This document shows, piece after piece, positions 13,414 to 20,528 of a stretch of DNA of 38,842 bases. Position 1 is the stretch's first letter. The number at the start of each line of letters is the position of its first letter. The notes beneath the pieces are model-generated. The model ran no database searches and had not been told where the DNA came from. It saw only the letters and a list, made by a program, of their open reading frames with translations. Position numbers and translations under genes: made by a program. The stretch lies in IMG/VR virus record IMGVR_UViG_3300035659_000051, positions 1 to 38,842 of that record. One strand, 5' to 3'. The DNA comes from a virus.

Positions 13414-14166
13414 TTATGCAAGTAACGCTTTTAACATTGCCAACTCTTCGGCATTAAGACCGCCAGTATTTACCGCTGCCGCATTTTTCTGTCCAAATAT
13501 CCCGCCACTGCCAAACATACCTTGATTAGCTCGTCCTGTCGCTTGGTTAGTCCCCGAGGGGATTATTTGGTTTAGCGCGGTAGTAACTGGATTATTAGTT
13601 CCAAGCAAAGCATTTATTCCGAATGTTCCAATATTCTGATTCATTTGTGCATTAGTTGCCCTGTTTTCATTAGTAACATTGGCATTGTTTACAGCTGCCT
13701 GATTCTCCACGGCGTTTAAACCCATTAGTGAATTATAATCAGCGCCCATAAGATTACCATACTGCCCGATTGCGGTTCCCTTTTCTGCGGCCTTTTGCTG
13801 TTCATTAGCCAAAGTTAATTGTGCTACTCTATTAGCAATATCACTCTCTACTTCTTGAGAACCCAATCTCGATTGACTTACAGGTATAGTCGAACGTCCA
13901 AGACCTCTTGCTGAAGCCTGTCCAGAAATAGTAGGCATTGTATAATTCTGAAATCCTTCTCTTTGAGATTTAGCATAAGGCGCAGTAGCACTTGACAAAA
14001 CAGAAGGGTCATAACCTAACCCTCTCCCTGCCATCCTATCCTCAAGTGTTTGCCTATAAAGAGGATACTCCGACACGTCTTTTAGCGTAGGCGGTAATTT
14101 TAGTGCCGGTGCTACTGATTTAGATTTTCCCGATTTACCTCCAAACAAGTCTGTAAGCCACGACAT
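13414..14166 (-). CDS. Internal virion / DNA-injection-like protein
   Basis: The product has 250 residues. The start MSWLTDLFGGKSGKSKS is an amphipathic segment followed by Gly/Ser/Lys, often seen at the N-terminus of phage injection or internal core proteins. The rest is rich in Asn, Gln, Ala and Gly (AVENQAAVNNANVTNENRAT) and has a helical end (LNAEELAMLKALLA). AAAGGAG lies upstream. Its place beside two more ejection-type genes supports the assignment. Confidence 0.6.
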   Translation of the reverse strand: MSWLTDLFGGKSGKSKSVAPALKLPPTLKDVSEYPLYRQTLEDRMAGRGLGYDPSVLSSATAPYAKSQREGFQNYTMPTISGQASARGLGRSTIPVSQSRLGSQEVESDIANRVAQLTLANEQQKAAEKGTAIGQYGNLMGADYNSLMGLNAVENQAAVNNANVTNENRATNAQMNQNIGTFGINALLGTNNPVTTALNQIIPSGTNQATGRANQGMFGSGGIFGQKNAAAVNTGGLNAEELAMLKALLA

Positions 14167-14176
14167 AATTTCTCCT

Positions 14177-14392
14177 TTATGGTATATCCGTTAATATAAC
14201 CTTTTTAAGCTCGCCGTTTGCAAGCCTAATGAATAATTCGTTATTAAAATAAGCCATCGTGTTTGGCTTCATTTCCTCTTTTGCTGTTGGAGCAGTATCT
14301 AATATTACAGGATTACCAAGTGCATTCCTGAAAATATGGTCGAAAATCGGGTCTAACTTCTTATCATTTATTATCTGTTTGGCTCGTTCCAT
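14177..14392 (-). CDS. Small virion-module protein (71 aa)
   Basis: The product has 71 residues. It contains PTAKEEMKPNTMAYFNNELF and IRLANGELKKVILTDIP, a beta-hairpin-like pattern that recurs in phage proteins associated with tail fibres. It overlaps the upstream gene by one base (TAATG). No exact function is known. Confidence 0.6.
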   Translation of the reverse strand: MERAKQIINDKKLDPIFDHIFRNALGNPVILDTAPTAKEEMKPNTMAYFNNELFIRLANGELKKVILTDIP

Positions 14393-14709
14393 TATTTCGC
14401 CTCTAATACAGCTGTCTTTGACTCTAAAGTAGTTACTCGCTCTTCTAAAGTCTTTGGTTTAGGTTGCAATTCATAATTAGCGATTATCTGCTCTACCTCA
14501 CTATCGGTTGGTTGCTTTACTCCATTTACTATCCATTTTGTAATAGAGAAAGTGCCATCGGGGTTCTGTTTAGTGCAGACACTTGCACCATCAAACTTCC
14601 CCTGACTTCGTAACCACCACTCTAAAGGACTCGCCGGAGCTTTAATGATAGAAGCAAATGCTGATAATGCAATCAATATTATTAAAATAGTTATAATGTA
14701 TCTTTTCAT
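14392..14709 (-). CDS. Signal-peptide-bearing fibre-associated protein
   Basis: The product has 105 residues. Residues 1-21 form a hydrophobic signal-like segment (RYIITILIILIALSAFAS). The middle has SITKWIVNGVKQPTDSEVEQ, as in small tail-fibre accessory proteins, and the end is a coiled coil (LEERVTTLESKTAVLEAK). A Sec-type N-terminus on a virion-module protein is unusual; it may be membrane-anchored in the host. Confidence 0.6.
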   Translation of the reverse strand: MKRYIITILIILIALSAFASIIKAPASPLEWWLRSQGKFDGASVCTKQNPDGTFSITKWIVNGVKQPTDSEVEQIIANYELQPKPKTLEERVTTLESKTAVLEAK

Positions 14710-14717
14710 AATTCTCC

Positions 14718-16121
14718 TTATTGTGAATATTCAGTTACTCTTAAACTCGAAGCCATAGCCCCGCCACCTGACCTTCCACCGCCAGTTCCGTTAAAAGTAG
14801 TTGTTCCGCCTGCAGTTGCACCTGCGTTAACCCTAAAAGTTATTGGCGATGTAGTCCCTGCAGTCATATAGTGGGTAAACGACTGAACGTGCTGGGTGTT
14901 TGCACTCGGCCAGTTTTCCATTATACAAGCAAGAGCATCGGCATCAGTATTCTTAAACAATGCTACAACAAAATCATATCCGGCTATTGAATTTGCTCCT
15001 TGCCATACAACTTCTATCTTTAGTTTATTCGAAGCATAGGTAGGAACGATAGTTAAGTTCATATACTCATTACCTTCGGAAATCTGCGGAATACTATCAT
15101 CTAATACCATAGTATTCGTTCCAGTTGCTACCGCACCAGTCTGGTAACTTACAACTTGGACTACTTTACCGGCGATATTAGAACTTACTGTAGCGTCTTC
15201 TGAGAACTTAGTAGTAGCATTTATTATAGTCGAGCCTAAACATCTCCAATAGACGTTACCTGCTGTCTTATAGTAGAATAGCGGGCCAGTAGTCCCACCG
15301 TCTGTATTATGGTAAGTAGGCGCAAAAGCACTTAGCTTAACGTCGCCAGATGAGTTCATATAGACAAATAAAGGATTGGCTACTACTGCTTCTACAGCAC
15401 CTGAGATATAATCAGCAGTCGCTGAAATAGTAAGTATTGTCTGCGCAGTTTTAGTTACTTTCGTAGAACCAGCGTTTGCTATGCCTGTATCTACTGTCAA
15501 GGTTGTGGGTGTTCCATAAATAACATTCATGCCTGCTTTATAAAACTCCTCAATATTTAATGATATAGCAGTAATCCTGTCATCCCTGACTGCTGTAACA
15601 TCAGTAGCACTTGTAGTTACTCGTGCAAGTCGAAGCGAGTTGGAAGTAACTGAAGGAACTGCGTCAGTAGTAGCGGTTGCGACATAAGTAAAAGTCCCGT
15701 TATTAGATAAGTCTACATAGATATAATTAGAAGTAGGATAATTGGCTGCACCGGGCGTAGTAGCGTCTTTAACCACTCTCATACCACCTATGTAAGCTGT
15801 TCCTGCTGTAATAACCGCCCCCGCCCTCGTGCCTGTCTGCGGCAAAAGACCTGTATAGACATAGTTATTAAACGACTCCGACCACCTGTTTACAGGATCT
15901 GAATTGGCGTCAAGAGCCGTATGCGGTATTGATTGGGCCGATACGTTAGCACCATCAAAGTTATTTATGCCATCTACTACCCTTGTCCTAAACTGCTCTA
16001 AGTGAGCAATCGTTACTGAATCCACGCTGAGGAACGCATCGACCGTAATTACTCCTGCAGAACTTTCTTTGCAAAATAATAGAATTGATATTAAACTAAT
16101 TACTTGCAACAGCTTTTTCAT
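14718..16121 (-). CDS. Tail fibre-like protein with signal peptide
   Basis: The product has 467 residues. The N-terminus ([22 protein letters not shown]) looks like a Sec signal peptide. Then come [22 protein letters not shown], as in fibre attachment domains, a long Thr/Ala/Ser-rich beta region, and a C-terminus ([20 protein letters not shown], then VTEYSQ) like phage fibre tips. It probably recognises the host surface. The ribosome binding site (AAGGAG) lies inside the upstream HNH remnant. The signal peptide is unexpected for a cytoplasmically assembled fibre. Confidence 0.65.
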   Translation of the reverse strand: MKKLLQVISLISILLFCKESSAGVITVDAFLSVDSVTIAHLEQFRTRVVDGINNFDGANVSAQSIPHTALDANSDPVNRWSESFNNYVYTGLLPQTGTRAGAVITAGTAYIGGMRVVKDATTPGAANYPTSNYIYVDLSNNGTFTYVATATTDAVPSVTSNSLRLARVTTSATDVTAVRDDRITAISLNIEEFYKAGMNVIYGTPTTLTVDTGIANAGSTKVTKTAQTILTISATADYISGAVEAVVANPLFVYMNSSGDVKLSAFAPTYHNTDGGTTGPLFYYKTAGNVYWRCLGSTIINATTKFSEDATVSSNIAGKVVQVVSYQTGAVATGTNTMVLDDSIPQISEGNEYMNLTIVPTYASNKLKIEVVWQGANSIAGYDFVVALFKNTDADALACIMENWPSANTQHVQSFTHYMTAGTTSPITFRVNAGATAGGTTTFNGTGGGRSGGGAMASSLRVTEYSQ

Positions 16122-16257
16122 TATCTACTCCTTGTTTTAAATGATAATGTTTGTTTTTATGGCAATCTTCACAAAGAGTTATGCCATTTGAAATCTCATA
16201 TCTCAATTCAGGATAATAAGTAAAACTTTTAATATGATGTGGATGAGGATAACTCAT
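16096..16257 (-). pseudogene. HNH homing endonuclease remnant (53 aa)
   Basis: This short frame encodes [19 protein letters not shown], then ITLCEDCH, and closes at TAG. It matches the C-terminal half of the HNH motif in the enzyme at 37279 (HHIKSFADYPEFRFEISNG, then VSLCKDCH). The N-terminal modules and the first CxxC with its preceding residues are missing, so it should be inactive. Its ATG overlaps the stop of the tail gene (TAATG), and its 3' end contains the ribosome binding site of the downstream fibre gene. It marks an old endonuclease insertion. Confidence 0.8.
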
Positions 16258-17759
16258 TAAGCACCTACTTTTTCAGCTTTCTTTCCAAATCTATCTATAT
16301 ATTCTACTACTATTGACCTTAATTCCATTGTTAAATCTATTGTAGTATCTATTAAAACAAAAGCTATTGATTTACCTTTTGAATATCCAATTAAAGGTCT
16401 AACTCTATATTGAACAGCATCTTGATTTTTAATTCGTATTTCACCAAGTATTTTATTTTCCCCATCTAAACTTTGATACCAACCCACAACTTGTGTTAGA
16501 TTAGACTGGCGTCCATCAAGCATATACTGTAAGAGTATTCGCCTTGTGCCGGTAGGGGCTATCTTGGGAAAGAACGCAGTAAAGCGGACGTTTCTATTGG
16601 GTACAGGTGTAACATCTCTTGTTCTAAGTCTTACTGGTATGGCAGTAGTATCCCAGTTATAGCCCTCATCAGCCCGCATAATCTTTGGGGTGTCGCTACG
16701 CCCAAGTAGCATAAACTTCTGTTCTATATTAGGGTCAGTCTGCATATACATAGACACGTTACGACCTCTTACAAAGTCTATCTTCTGCTCAAACGCACAC
16801 CACCAGATTTCTAAGTTATTAGTCGTCTGAGCTTTTTCTACGAATGATAACATATAGAAATTATTGTAATAAGTCGCTACTGCTTTATCAAGCTGTTGCC
16901 TGTAAGTATTGACATAGTCTTCAAGTTTCTCTGAGTGCGAGAGCTTTTGAGAAGTCGATCCGTCCCACGACCAAATGTTAAAGTCATCAGCTAAGAAGAT
17001 TATCGCCTTCTCGACTTTAACCGCACTACGCCCTGCTATAATACGCCTTTCTTCTAAGAGTCTTACTTCAAAGGTTGTAGCGAGAGCTGAGATTACATCT
17101 CCGTATAGTATAAAAATACCTTCTGTATTAAAGATGTAGAGCTTGTCTTCAAGTTTTCCCCAAGCCAAGTTCTTGCCCTTACCGGACCCTACGATTATCT
17201 CGATAGAGTCAGTGGCACTTGAGAAGTTGGTGGGATCAAGATTGGCTGAGAGAACTATCGTGGCATTGGTAAGTAAGCAAAGCCTGTCTCTATGCTCGCA
17301 GACATCTAGCGGTTCTATTACTCCGCCTAAGTTAATCAGAGTAAATTTATTGTCATTATTCCCGTCATATTCAAAAAGATTTTTCCCATCTACTAAATAC
17401 ATCTTGGTCTGTGTTTGTGTCTTATAAAGCTGGCTTTTAGGGTATGCTTTAGTATTAAGCCCCGCCTTGATACTTACGGCGGTGCGTAGAAGCTCGTTTA
17501 AGACCCATATCTGTCCATCTTGGGTGTAAACGAAGCTCTTGGGGCTAATTACGCCTGTTTCTATTGAGTTGTAGCGTGCTCCCCAAGTAACTATGTCAGG
17601 TAGGGCGGTGTCTATCGCCTTAGCCGTCCCTTGGGGCTTTACAAGTCTTTTATCCCTTGAAATCAGGTTCTCTCGCTCAATAGGCATAGAAGGATCGCCT
17701 TCGTCATTGGGGCCCCGCCGATCTATCTTTCCTGTTGGAGCAATGCTAATATAAGACAT
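16257..17759 (-). CDS. Tail hub or tail-stabilising-like protein
   Basis: The product has 500 residues and is rich in beta strands with regular repeats ([52 protein letters not shown]), a propeller-like pattern seen in podovirus tail proteins. It begins [17 protein letters not shown]. It lies between the adaptor/fibre genes and the ejection genes, where tail stabilisation proteins usually sit. The family name cannot be fixed from sequence alone. Confidence 0.6.
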   Translation of the reverse strand: MSYISIAPTGKIDRRGPNDEGDPSMPIERENLISRDKRLVKPQGTAKAIDTALPDIVTWGARYNSIETGVISPKSFVYTQDGQIWVLNELLRTAVSIKAGLNTKAYPKSQLYKTQTQTKMYLVDGKNLFEYDGNNDNKFTLINLGGVIEPLDVCEHRDRLCLLTNATIVLSANLDPTNFSSATDSIEIIVGSGKGKNLAWGKLEDKLYIFNTEGIFILYGDVISALATTFEVRLLEERRIIAGRSAVKVEKAIIFLADDFNIWSWDGSTSQKLSHSEKLEDYVNTYRQQLDKAVATYYNNFYMLSFVEKAQTTNNLEIWWCAFEQKIDFVRGRNVSMYMQTDPNIEQKFMLLGRSDTPKIMRADEGYNWDTTAIPVRLRTRDVTPVPNRNVRFTAFFPKIAPTGTRRILLQYMLDGRQSNLTQVVGWYQSLDGENKILGEIRIKNQDAVQYRVRPLIGYSKGKSIAFVLIDTTIDLTMELRSIVVEYIDRFGKKAEKVGA

Positions 17760-17777
17760 ATTATGGCATTTTACTCC

Positions 17778-18131
17778 TTACTTTTGGAACAAATGAAACA
17801 TCCTCACCGCGAAAAACATCACACTTCGTTTCCATGAAGGCACTTGCAACACTCCCATTGCCTCGTAAAATACGAAGTCGGACGTGCTTTTAAGCCATCC
17901 ATGTGTAATCATAAAATCATGTAATACGGCGGCCTGGGTATATTCGCCATCCGGCGGAAGTATTCTCCAAAAAAACCTCGGCACACTTGCGAAGTCTGTT
18001 TCAAATCCATTTGGAACCACGATGAAGTTGTCGCTATTTTCAGTACCTATGAAATAGGTAAACGCACGCTCTACCCTCCAAGTGCGTGCACCTATTTTTG
18101 TGACTGTCAAAGGATCGGTAAAGGAGCTCAT
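17778..18131 (-). CDS. DUF1353 family protein
   Basis: The product has 117 residues. The phrases VVPNGFETDFASVPRFFW and AAVLHDFMITHGW are the hallmark of DUF1353, a small phage family of unknown function found in tail and lysis regions. The conserved His-Asp pair in VLHDF suggests a metal site. It overlaps the lipoprotein gene by one base. Confidence 0.85.
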   Translation of the reverse strand: MSSFTDPLTVTKIGARTWRVERAFTYFIGTENSDNFIVVPNGFETDFASVPRFFWRILPPDGEYTQAAVLHDFMITHGWLKSTSDFVFYEAMGVLQVPSWKRSVMFFAVRMFHLFQK

Positions 18132-18481
18132 TATCTACCTATCAGTGCCGAGGCGATCCCCGGAGTTTCTTCCGGCACTACCACTTTACCTGTCGGCAGG
18201 TTCTTCGCCGGCTTGCCTATATTCAAATTAGCATTCGAGTCCTCTTGTAAAGTAGGCACTGTCGGCCAGTCTATTTTAGCAGGAGCGTCTTTTGAGGCGC
18301 ATTGCCTTCCTGTATATAGTGTAATAGCCGTATTCGCCCCTGCGTGAATATATCCATTCGGGCCCAACACCGTAACATTATCACTTCTTATCCTCATCAT
18401 GTTTGCTGAGGAATATATGCTACAAGAATTTAGAAGCATACACATTGAAATACACATTAAGAAAAACATAATTTTTTTCAT
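18131..18481 (-). CDS. Lipoprotein in the late block
   Basis: The product has 116 residues. The signal sequence (KKIMFFLMCISMCMLLNSC) ends in the lipobox LNSC. The mature part is Pro/Ala/Asn-rich and has no recognised domain. AAAGGAG lies upstream; that region also contains the -35 box of the oppositely directed leader L3 promoter. It may be an outer-spanin-like or exclusion lipoprotein, which is not proven. Confidence 0.65.
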   Translation of the reverse strand: MKKIMFFLMCISMCMLLNSCSIYSSANMMRIRSDNVTVLGPNGYIHAGANTAITLYTGRQCASKDAPAKIDWPTVPTLQEDSNANLNIGKPAKNLPTGKVVVPEETPGIASALIGR

Positions 18482-18509
18482 AGACTTCTTCTCCTTTCTA
18501 TGCTATACT
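18481..18509 (+). promoter_or_regulatory. Promoter of leader L3 (antisense to the late block)
   Basis: TAGACT (18481-18486), a 17-base spacer and TATACT (18504-18509) with TG one base upstream of the -10 (extended -10). The predicted start is at about 18516, within one base of the beginning of helix A of L3. Confidence 0.7.
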
Positions 18510-18514
18510 TAAAT

Positions 18515-18607
18515 TGCTTGAAGGTAACAGATTTTTCATGTCCACTAACTGCCCCTGAGTATGCGTTAGTAACTTAACTGTTACTTTCAAGCACGCAGAA
18601 AAGGGGC
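18515..18607 (+). ncRNA. Leader RNA L3: predicted H-type pseudoknot before HNH gene 1
   Basis: Helix A pairs 18515-18530 with 18578-18593 (16 bp, one G-U). The loop opens with ATTTTTCATGTC and closes with ACTTAA. Helix B pairs GCCCCT 18551-18556 with AGGGGC 18602-18607, and TGCG 18562-18565 with CGCA 18594-18597. A T-rich tract and GGAGG follow, and the gene starts 19 bases after helix B. Helix A has no sequence similarity to that of L1, but its length, place and topology are the same. Confidence 0.7.
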
Positions 18608-18626
18608 TTTTTATTTTGGAGGATAT

Positions 18627-19100
18627 ATGCGAAAAGGTTCTCGCCATACAGAAGAAACAATAAAAAAATTGAGTCTTTCTCACATAGGACTTATGCCTTG
18701 GAATACAGGGAAAAAACTTCATTATACCGTTTGGAATAAAGGTAAAAAAGGAGTCATGCCCACTCCGTGGAATAAAGGAAAACATACGGGTATAAAACCT
18801 TGGCTTGGTAAAAAACGTCCTGATGTTTCTAAAGAAAATCATCATAATTGGAACGGGGGGAAAAGAAATCACACATCGGGATATATTCAAATTCTTAGCC
18901 CAAATCATCCTTTTAAAGATAGCAATGGTTACGTCTTTGAGCACCGCCTTGTGATAGAGAAGCGAATAGGTCGATACCTTAAAAAAACCGAAAGTGTTCA
19001 TCATATCAATGGCATTAAAGACGATAATCGAGATAAAAACCTCCGCCTTTTTAAGAATGAATCTGAGCATCATAAATTTCATTGGAATTTGCAAGGCTAA
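18627..19100 (+). CDS. HNH homing endonuclease with NUMOD3 modules (copy 1)
   Basis: The product has 157 residues. N-terminal basic repeats (RHTEETIKKLSLSHIG; PWNKGKHTGIKPWLGKKRP) are NUMOD3-type DNA-binding modules. The C-terminal half (YVFEHRLVIEKRIGRYL; ESVHHINGIKDDNRDKNL) is an HNH nuclease of the phage free-standing homing type. It probably cuts phage genomes lacking the insertion. It lies on the strand opposite to the late genes and has its own promoter and leader. Its stop overlaps that of the converging gene by 3 bases. Confidence 0.85.
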   Translation: MRKGSRHTEETIKKLSLSHIGLMPWNTGKKLHYTVWNKGKKGVMPTPWNKGKHTGIKPWLGKKRPDVSKENHHNWNGGKRNHTSGYIQILSPNHPFKDSNGYVFEHRLVIEKRIGRYLKKTESVHHINGIKDDNRDKNLRLFKNESEHHKFHWNLQG

Positions 19101-19294
19101 ACTACCCCACCTTTCGTGTTTCTGTCCGTTCTCCCGAAGTAAGCAGTAAAGACTGAAGTTATAATACTTGCAGTAGCGGCATCCGGCAATATCCGCTTCC
19201 ATACCGCAAATGCAAAAACAACTCCACATATTACTGTTAAAATATACCTACCTGACGCAATCTTAGCCAATATAGAAACTAATATTTCTTTCAT
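19097..19294 (-). CDS. Holin-like small membrane protein
   Basis: The product has about 65 residues from ATG 19294 (GTG 19297 would add one residue). A hydrophobic region spans ILTVICGVVFAFAVWKRI and TASIITSVFTAYFG, with a basic end. The form (YILTVICGVVFAFAVW, then ILPDAATASII) is like small phage membrane proteins of the holin region. GGAGGG lies upstream. The assignment as holin is tentative. Confidence 0.55.
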   Translation of the reverse strand: MKEILVSILAKIASGRYILTVICGVVFAFAVWKRILPDAATASIITSVFTAYFGRTDRNTKGGVV

Positions 19295-19392
19295 CACACC
19301 CTCCTATCCGGCGGCCTACAATCAGCCTTTATGAAAAACACAACTATCGCCATAACGATAATCCAGCCTATAATTATGAAAAGTTTAGTCAT
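19294..19392 (-). CDS. Membrane micropeptide (32 aa)
   Basis: ATG 19392 overlaps the preceding gene. The product is one membrane helix (TKLFIIIGWIIVMAIVVFF) with a short tail (KADCRPPDRRV). It belongs to a run of small overlapping genes probably involved in lysis or membrane functions. Confidence 0.55.
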   Translation of the reverse strand: MTKLFIIIGWIIVMAIVVFFIKADCRPPDRRV

Positions 19393-19558
19393 TGGCTCGC
19401 CTTATTTCCTCTCGCCTGACATTTTCTTCTGCAATCCGCCAGTCGTCCTCAGCTGTATCCGAAAGGCGAAATTTAAACTGCATCCTCATATCGTAGCGGT
19501 TGCGTGCTAAGCGCCTTATATACTGCTCCCTATTCTCATCATTTATCGGATTTTCCAT
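19385..19558 (-). CDS. Small charged protein (57 aa)
   Basis: ATG 19558 opens MENPINDENREQYIRRLARN; the remainder is an Arg/Glu-rich helix (DDWRIAEENVRREEIRRAND). It overlaps genes on both sides in different frames. The function is unknown. Confidence 0.6.
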   Translation of the reverse strand: MENPINDENREQYIRRLARNRYDMRMQFKFRLSDTAEDDWRIAEENVRREEIRRAND

Positions 19559-19688
19559 CTAAACTCTCCACATCTTTGTGAAGTTGATCGCAAGCTTTGA
19601 CAAGCGTAGATAATGTAAGAGCTATCTTCTTGAGATCGTGCAAAACTTCATCCTTCGCTGTCATTATCGCCCCGAGATCGCCGCTCAT
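19539..19688 (-). CDS. Small helical protein (49 aa)
   Basis: ATG 19688 overlaps the previous stop (ATGA). The product MSGDLGAIMTAKDEVLHDLK, then a heptad-like helix to DGKSDK, could form a coiled coil. The function is unknown. Confidence 0.55.
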   Translation of the reverse strand: MSGDLGAIMTAKDEVLHDLKKIALTLSTLVKACDQLHKDVESLDGKSDK

Positions 19689-19825
19689 CCTATCCCCAAC
19701 CTTGACTGGTCTGATTTCATTCTATGAACCCGTCGCATAAGTTTTCCACAAATGCAGTAAACTTTACCTTTAATTCTTGTGTTAAAAAATCGGTTGCATT
19801 TCGGACACCAATAACGCCATATCAT
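19685..19825 (-). CDS. Small zinc-ribbon protein (46 aa)
   Basis: ATG 19825 begins MIWRYWCPKCNRFF; CPKC and CICG form a four-cysteine zinc ribbon, followed by a basic tail (MRRVHRMKSDQSR). It probably binds nucleic acid or protein. The ribosome binding site is weak. Confidence 0.6.
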   Translation of the reverse strand: MIWRYWCPKCNRFFNTRIKGKVYCICGKLMRRVHRMKSDQSRLGIG

Positions 19826-19847
19826 AGTTATCTTGTTCTCATTCAAA

Positions 19848-20114
19848 TTACACTTTCTTCTCTATCGCCTCTAACTTCGTAAGGATCCTTTCCAACACAA
19901 CAGCAGTCTTTTGGTTATTTGCCTGCTGGCAGTCGATAGCTTCTTTAATGGTCTGTTGAATAGTGATGTCGGTCGTTTCCCTCTTGTCCCGTTCCTCGGC
20001 GACCGCTTTATTCAAGGGGGCGTAAACAATAGTGTAGATTATCACTATTATACTTAACACCCCTCCGATGATACCGCCTACAAATGTGATAGTTTTTGTT
20101 CCGTTTTCAGCCAT
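19848..20114 (-). CDS. Membrane protein with coiled coil (holin/XhlA-like or i-spanin-like)
   Basis: The product has 88 residues. The membrane segment (ITFVGGIIGGVLSIIVIIYT) is near the N-terminus, followed by a charged helical region (KAVAEERDKRETTDITIQ) to the C-terminus (VVLERILTKLEAIEKKV). This layout fits an inner-membrane spanin or a hemolysin XhlA-type protein. The next gene carries a signal peptide and coiled coil, so the two may act together at lysis. Confidence 0.55.
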   Translation of the reverse strand: MAENGTKTITFVGGIIGGVLSIIVIIYTIVYAPLNKAVAEERDKRETTDITIQQTIKEAIDCQQANNQKTAVVLERILTKLEAIEKKV

Positions 20115-20117
20115 GAC

Positions 20118-20483
20118 TTACTCCGTCGGTTCTTCAGGTATAGTCGCCACAAGTGCTACGTCAATGTCTTTGAATAATTTAATCTGGGCATCGATATCTT
20201 TTAACTGTGCGTTATTTCTCGCTACAACCTGTGCCCTTTGAGTGTTTAACTGTATAACTTGCATTTGGGCCTGTTCCTTTGTGATAGGATCATAGGTTAC
20301 CGTTACATCCTGCTTCGCCGGAACCTTAATCGCCTGATTATTTGGCCCCATCGCCGATACTGCTTGATTGGTCAGGGTATTCGTTATGACAGCTTTATTT
20401 TCCACGACCTCAAATGTCATCGCTCCATAACACACCCCACAAAACAACATTGAGACTAATACTGCCCAAATTACCTTTCCCAT
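20118..20483 (-). CDS. Exported coiled-coil protein
   Basis: The product has 121 residues. The signal peptide (KVIWAVLVSMLFCGVCYGA) is followed by a beta segment (VVENKAVITNTLTNQAV) and a coiled coil (EQAQMQVIQLNTQRAQVV). It is periplasmic by prediction. It lies between the main fibre and the membrane coiled-coil protein. An envelope or lysis role is possible; no family is recognised. Confidence 0.6.
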   Translation of the reverse strand: MGKVIWAVLVSMLFCGVCYGAMTFEVVENKAVITNTLTNQAVSAMGPNNQAIKVPAKQDVTVTYDPITKEQAQMQVIQLNTQRAQVVARNNAQLKDIDAQIKLFKDIDVALVATIPEEPTE

Positions 20484-20528
20484 TTGCTCCTCCTTTTTAT
20501 TCCGGTTTACTTACAATTCCCAACTCCT

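Noticed and set aside
18498-19229. 243-residue minus-strand ORF
   Set aside because: It is the antisense shadow of the plus-strand HNH endonuclease, which has clear motifs, a promoter and a ribosome binding site.
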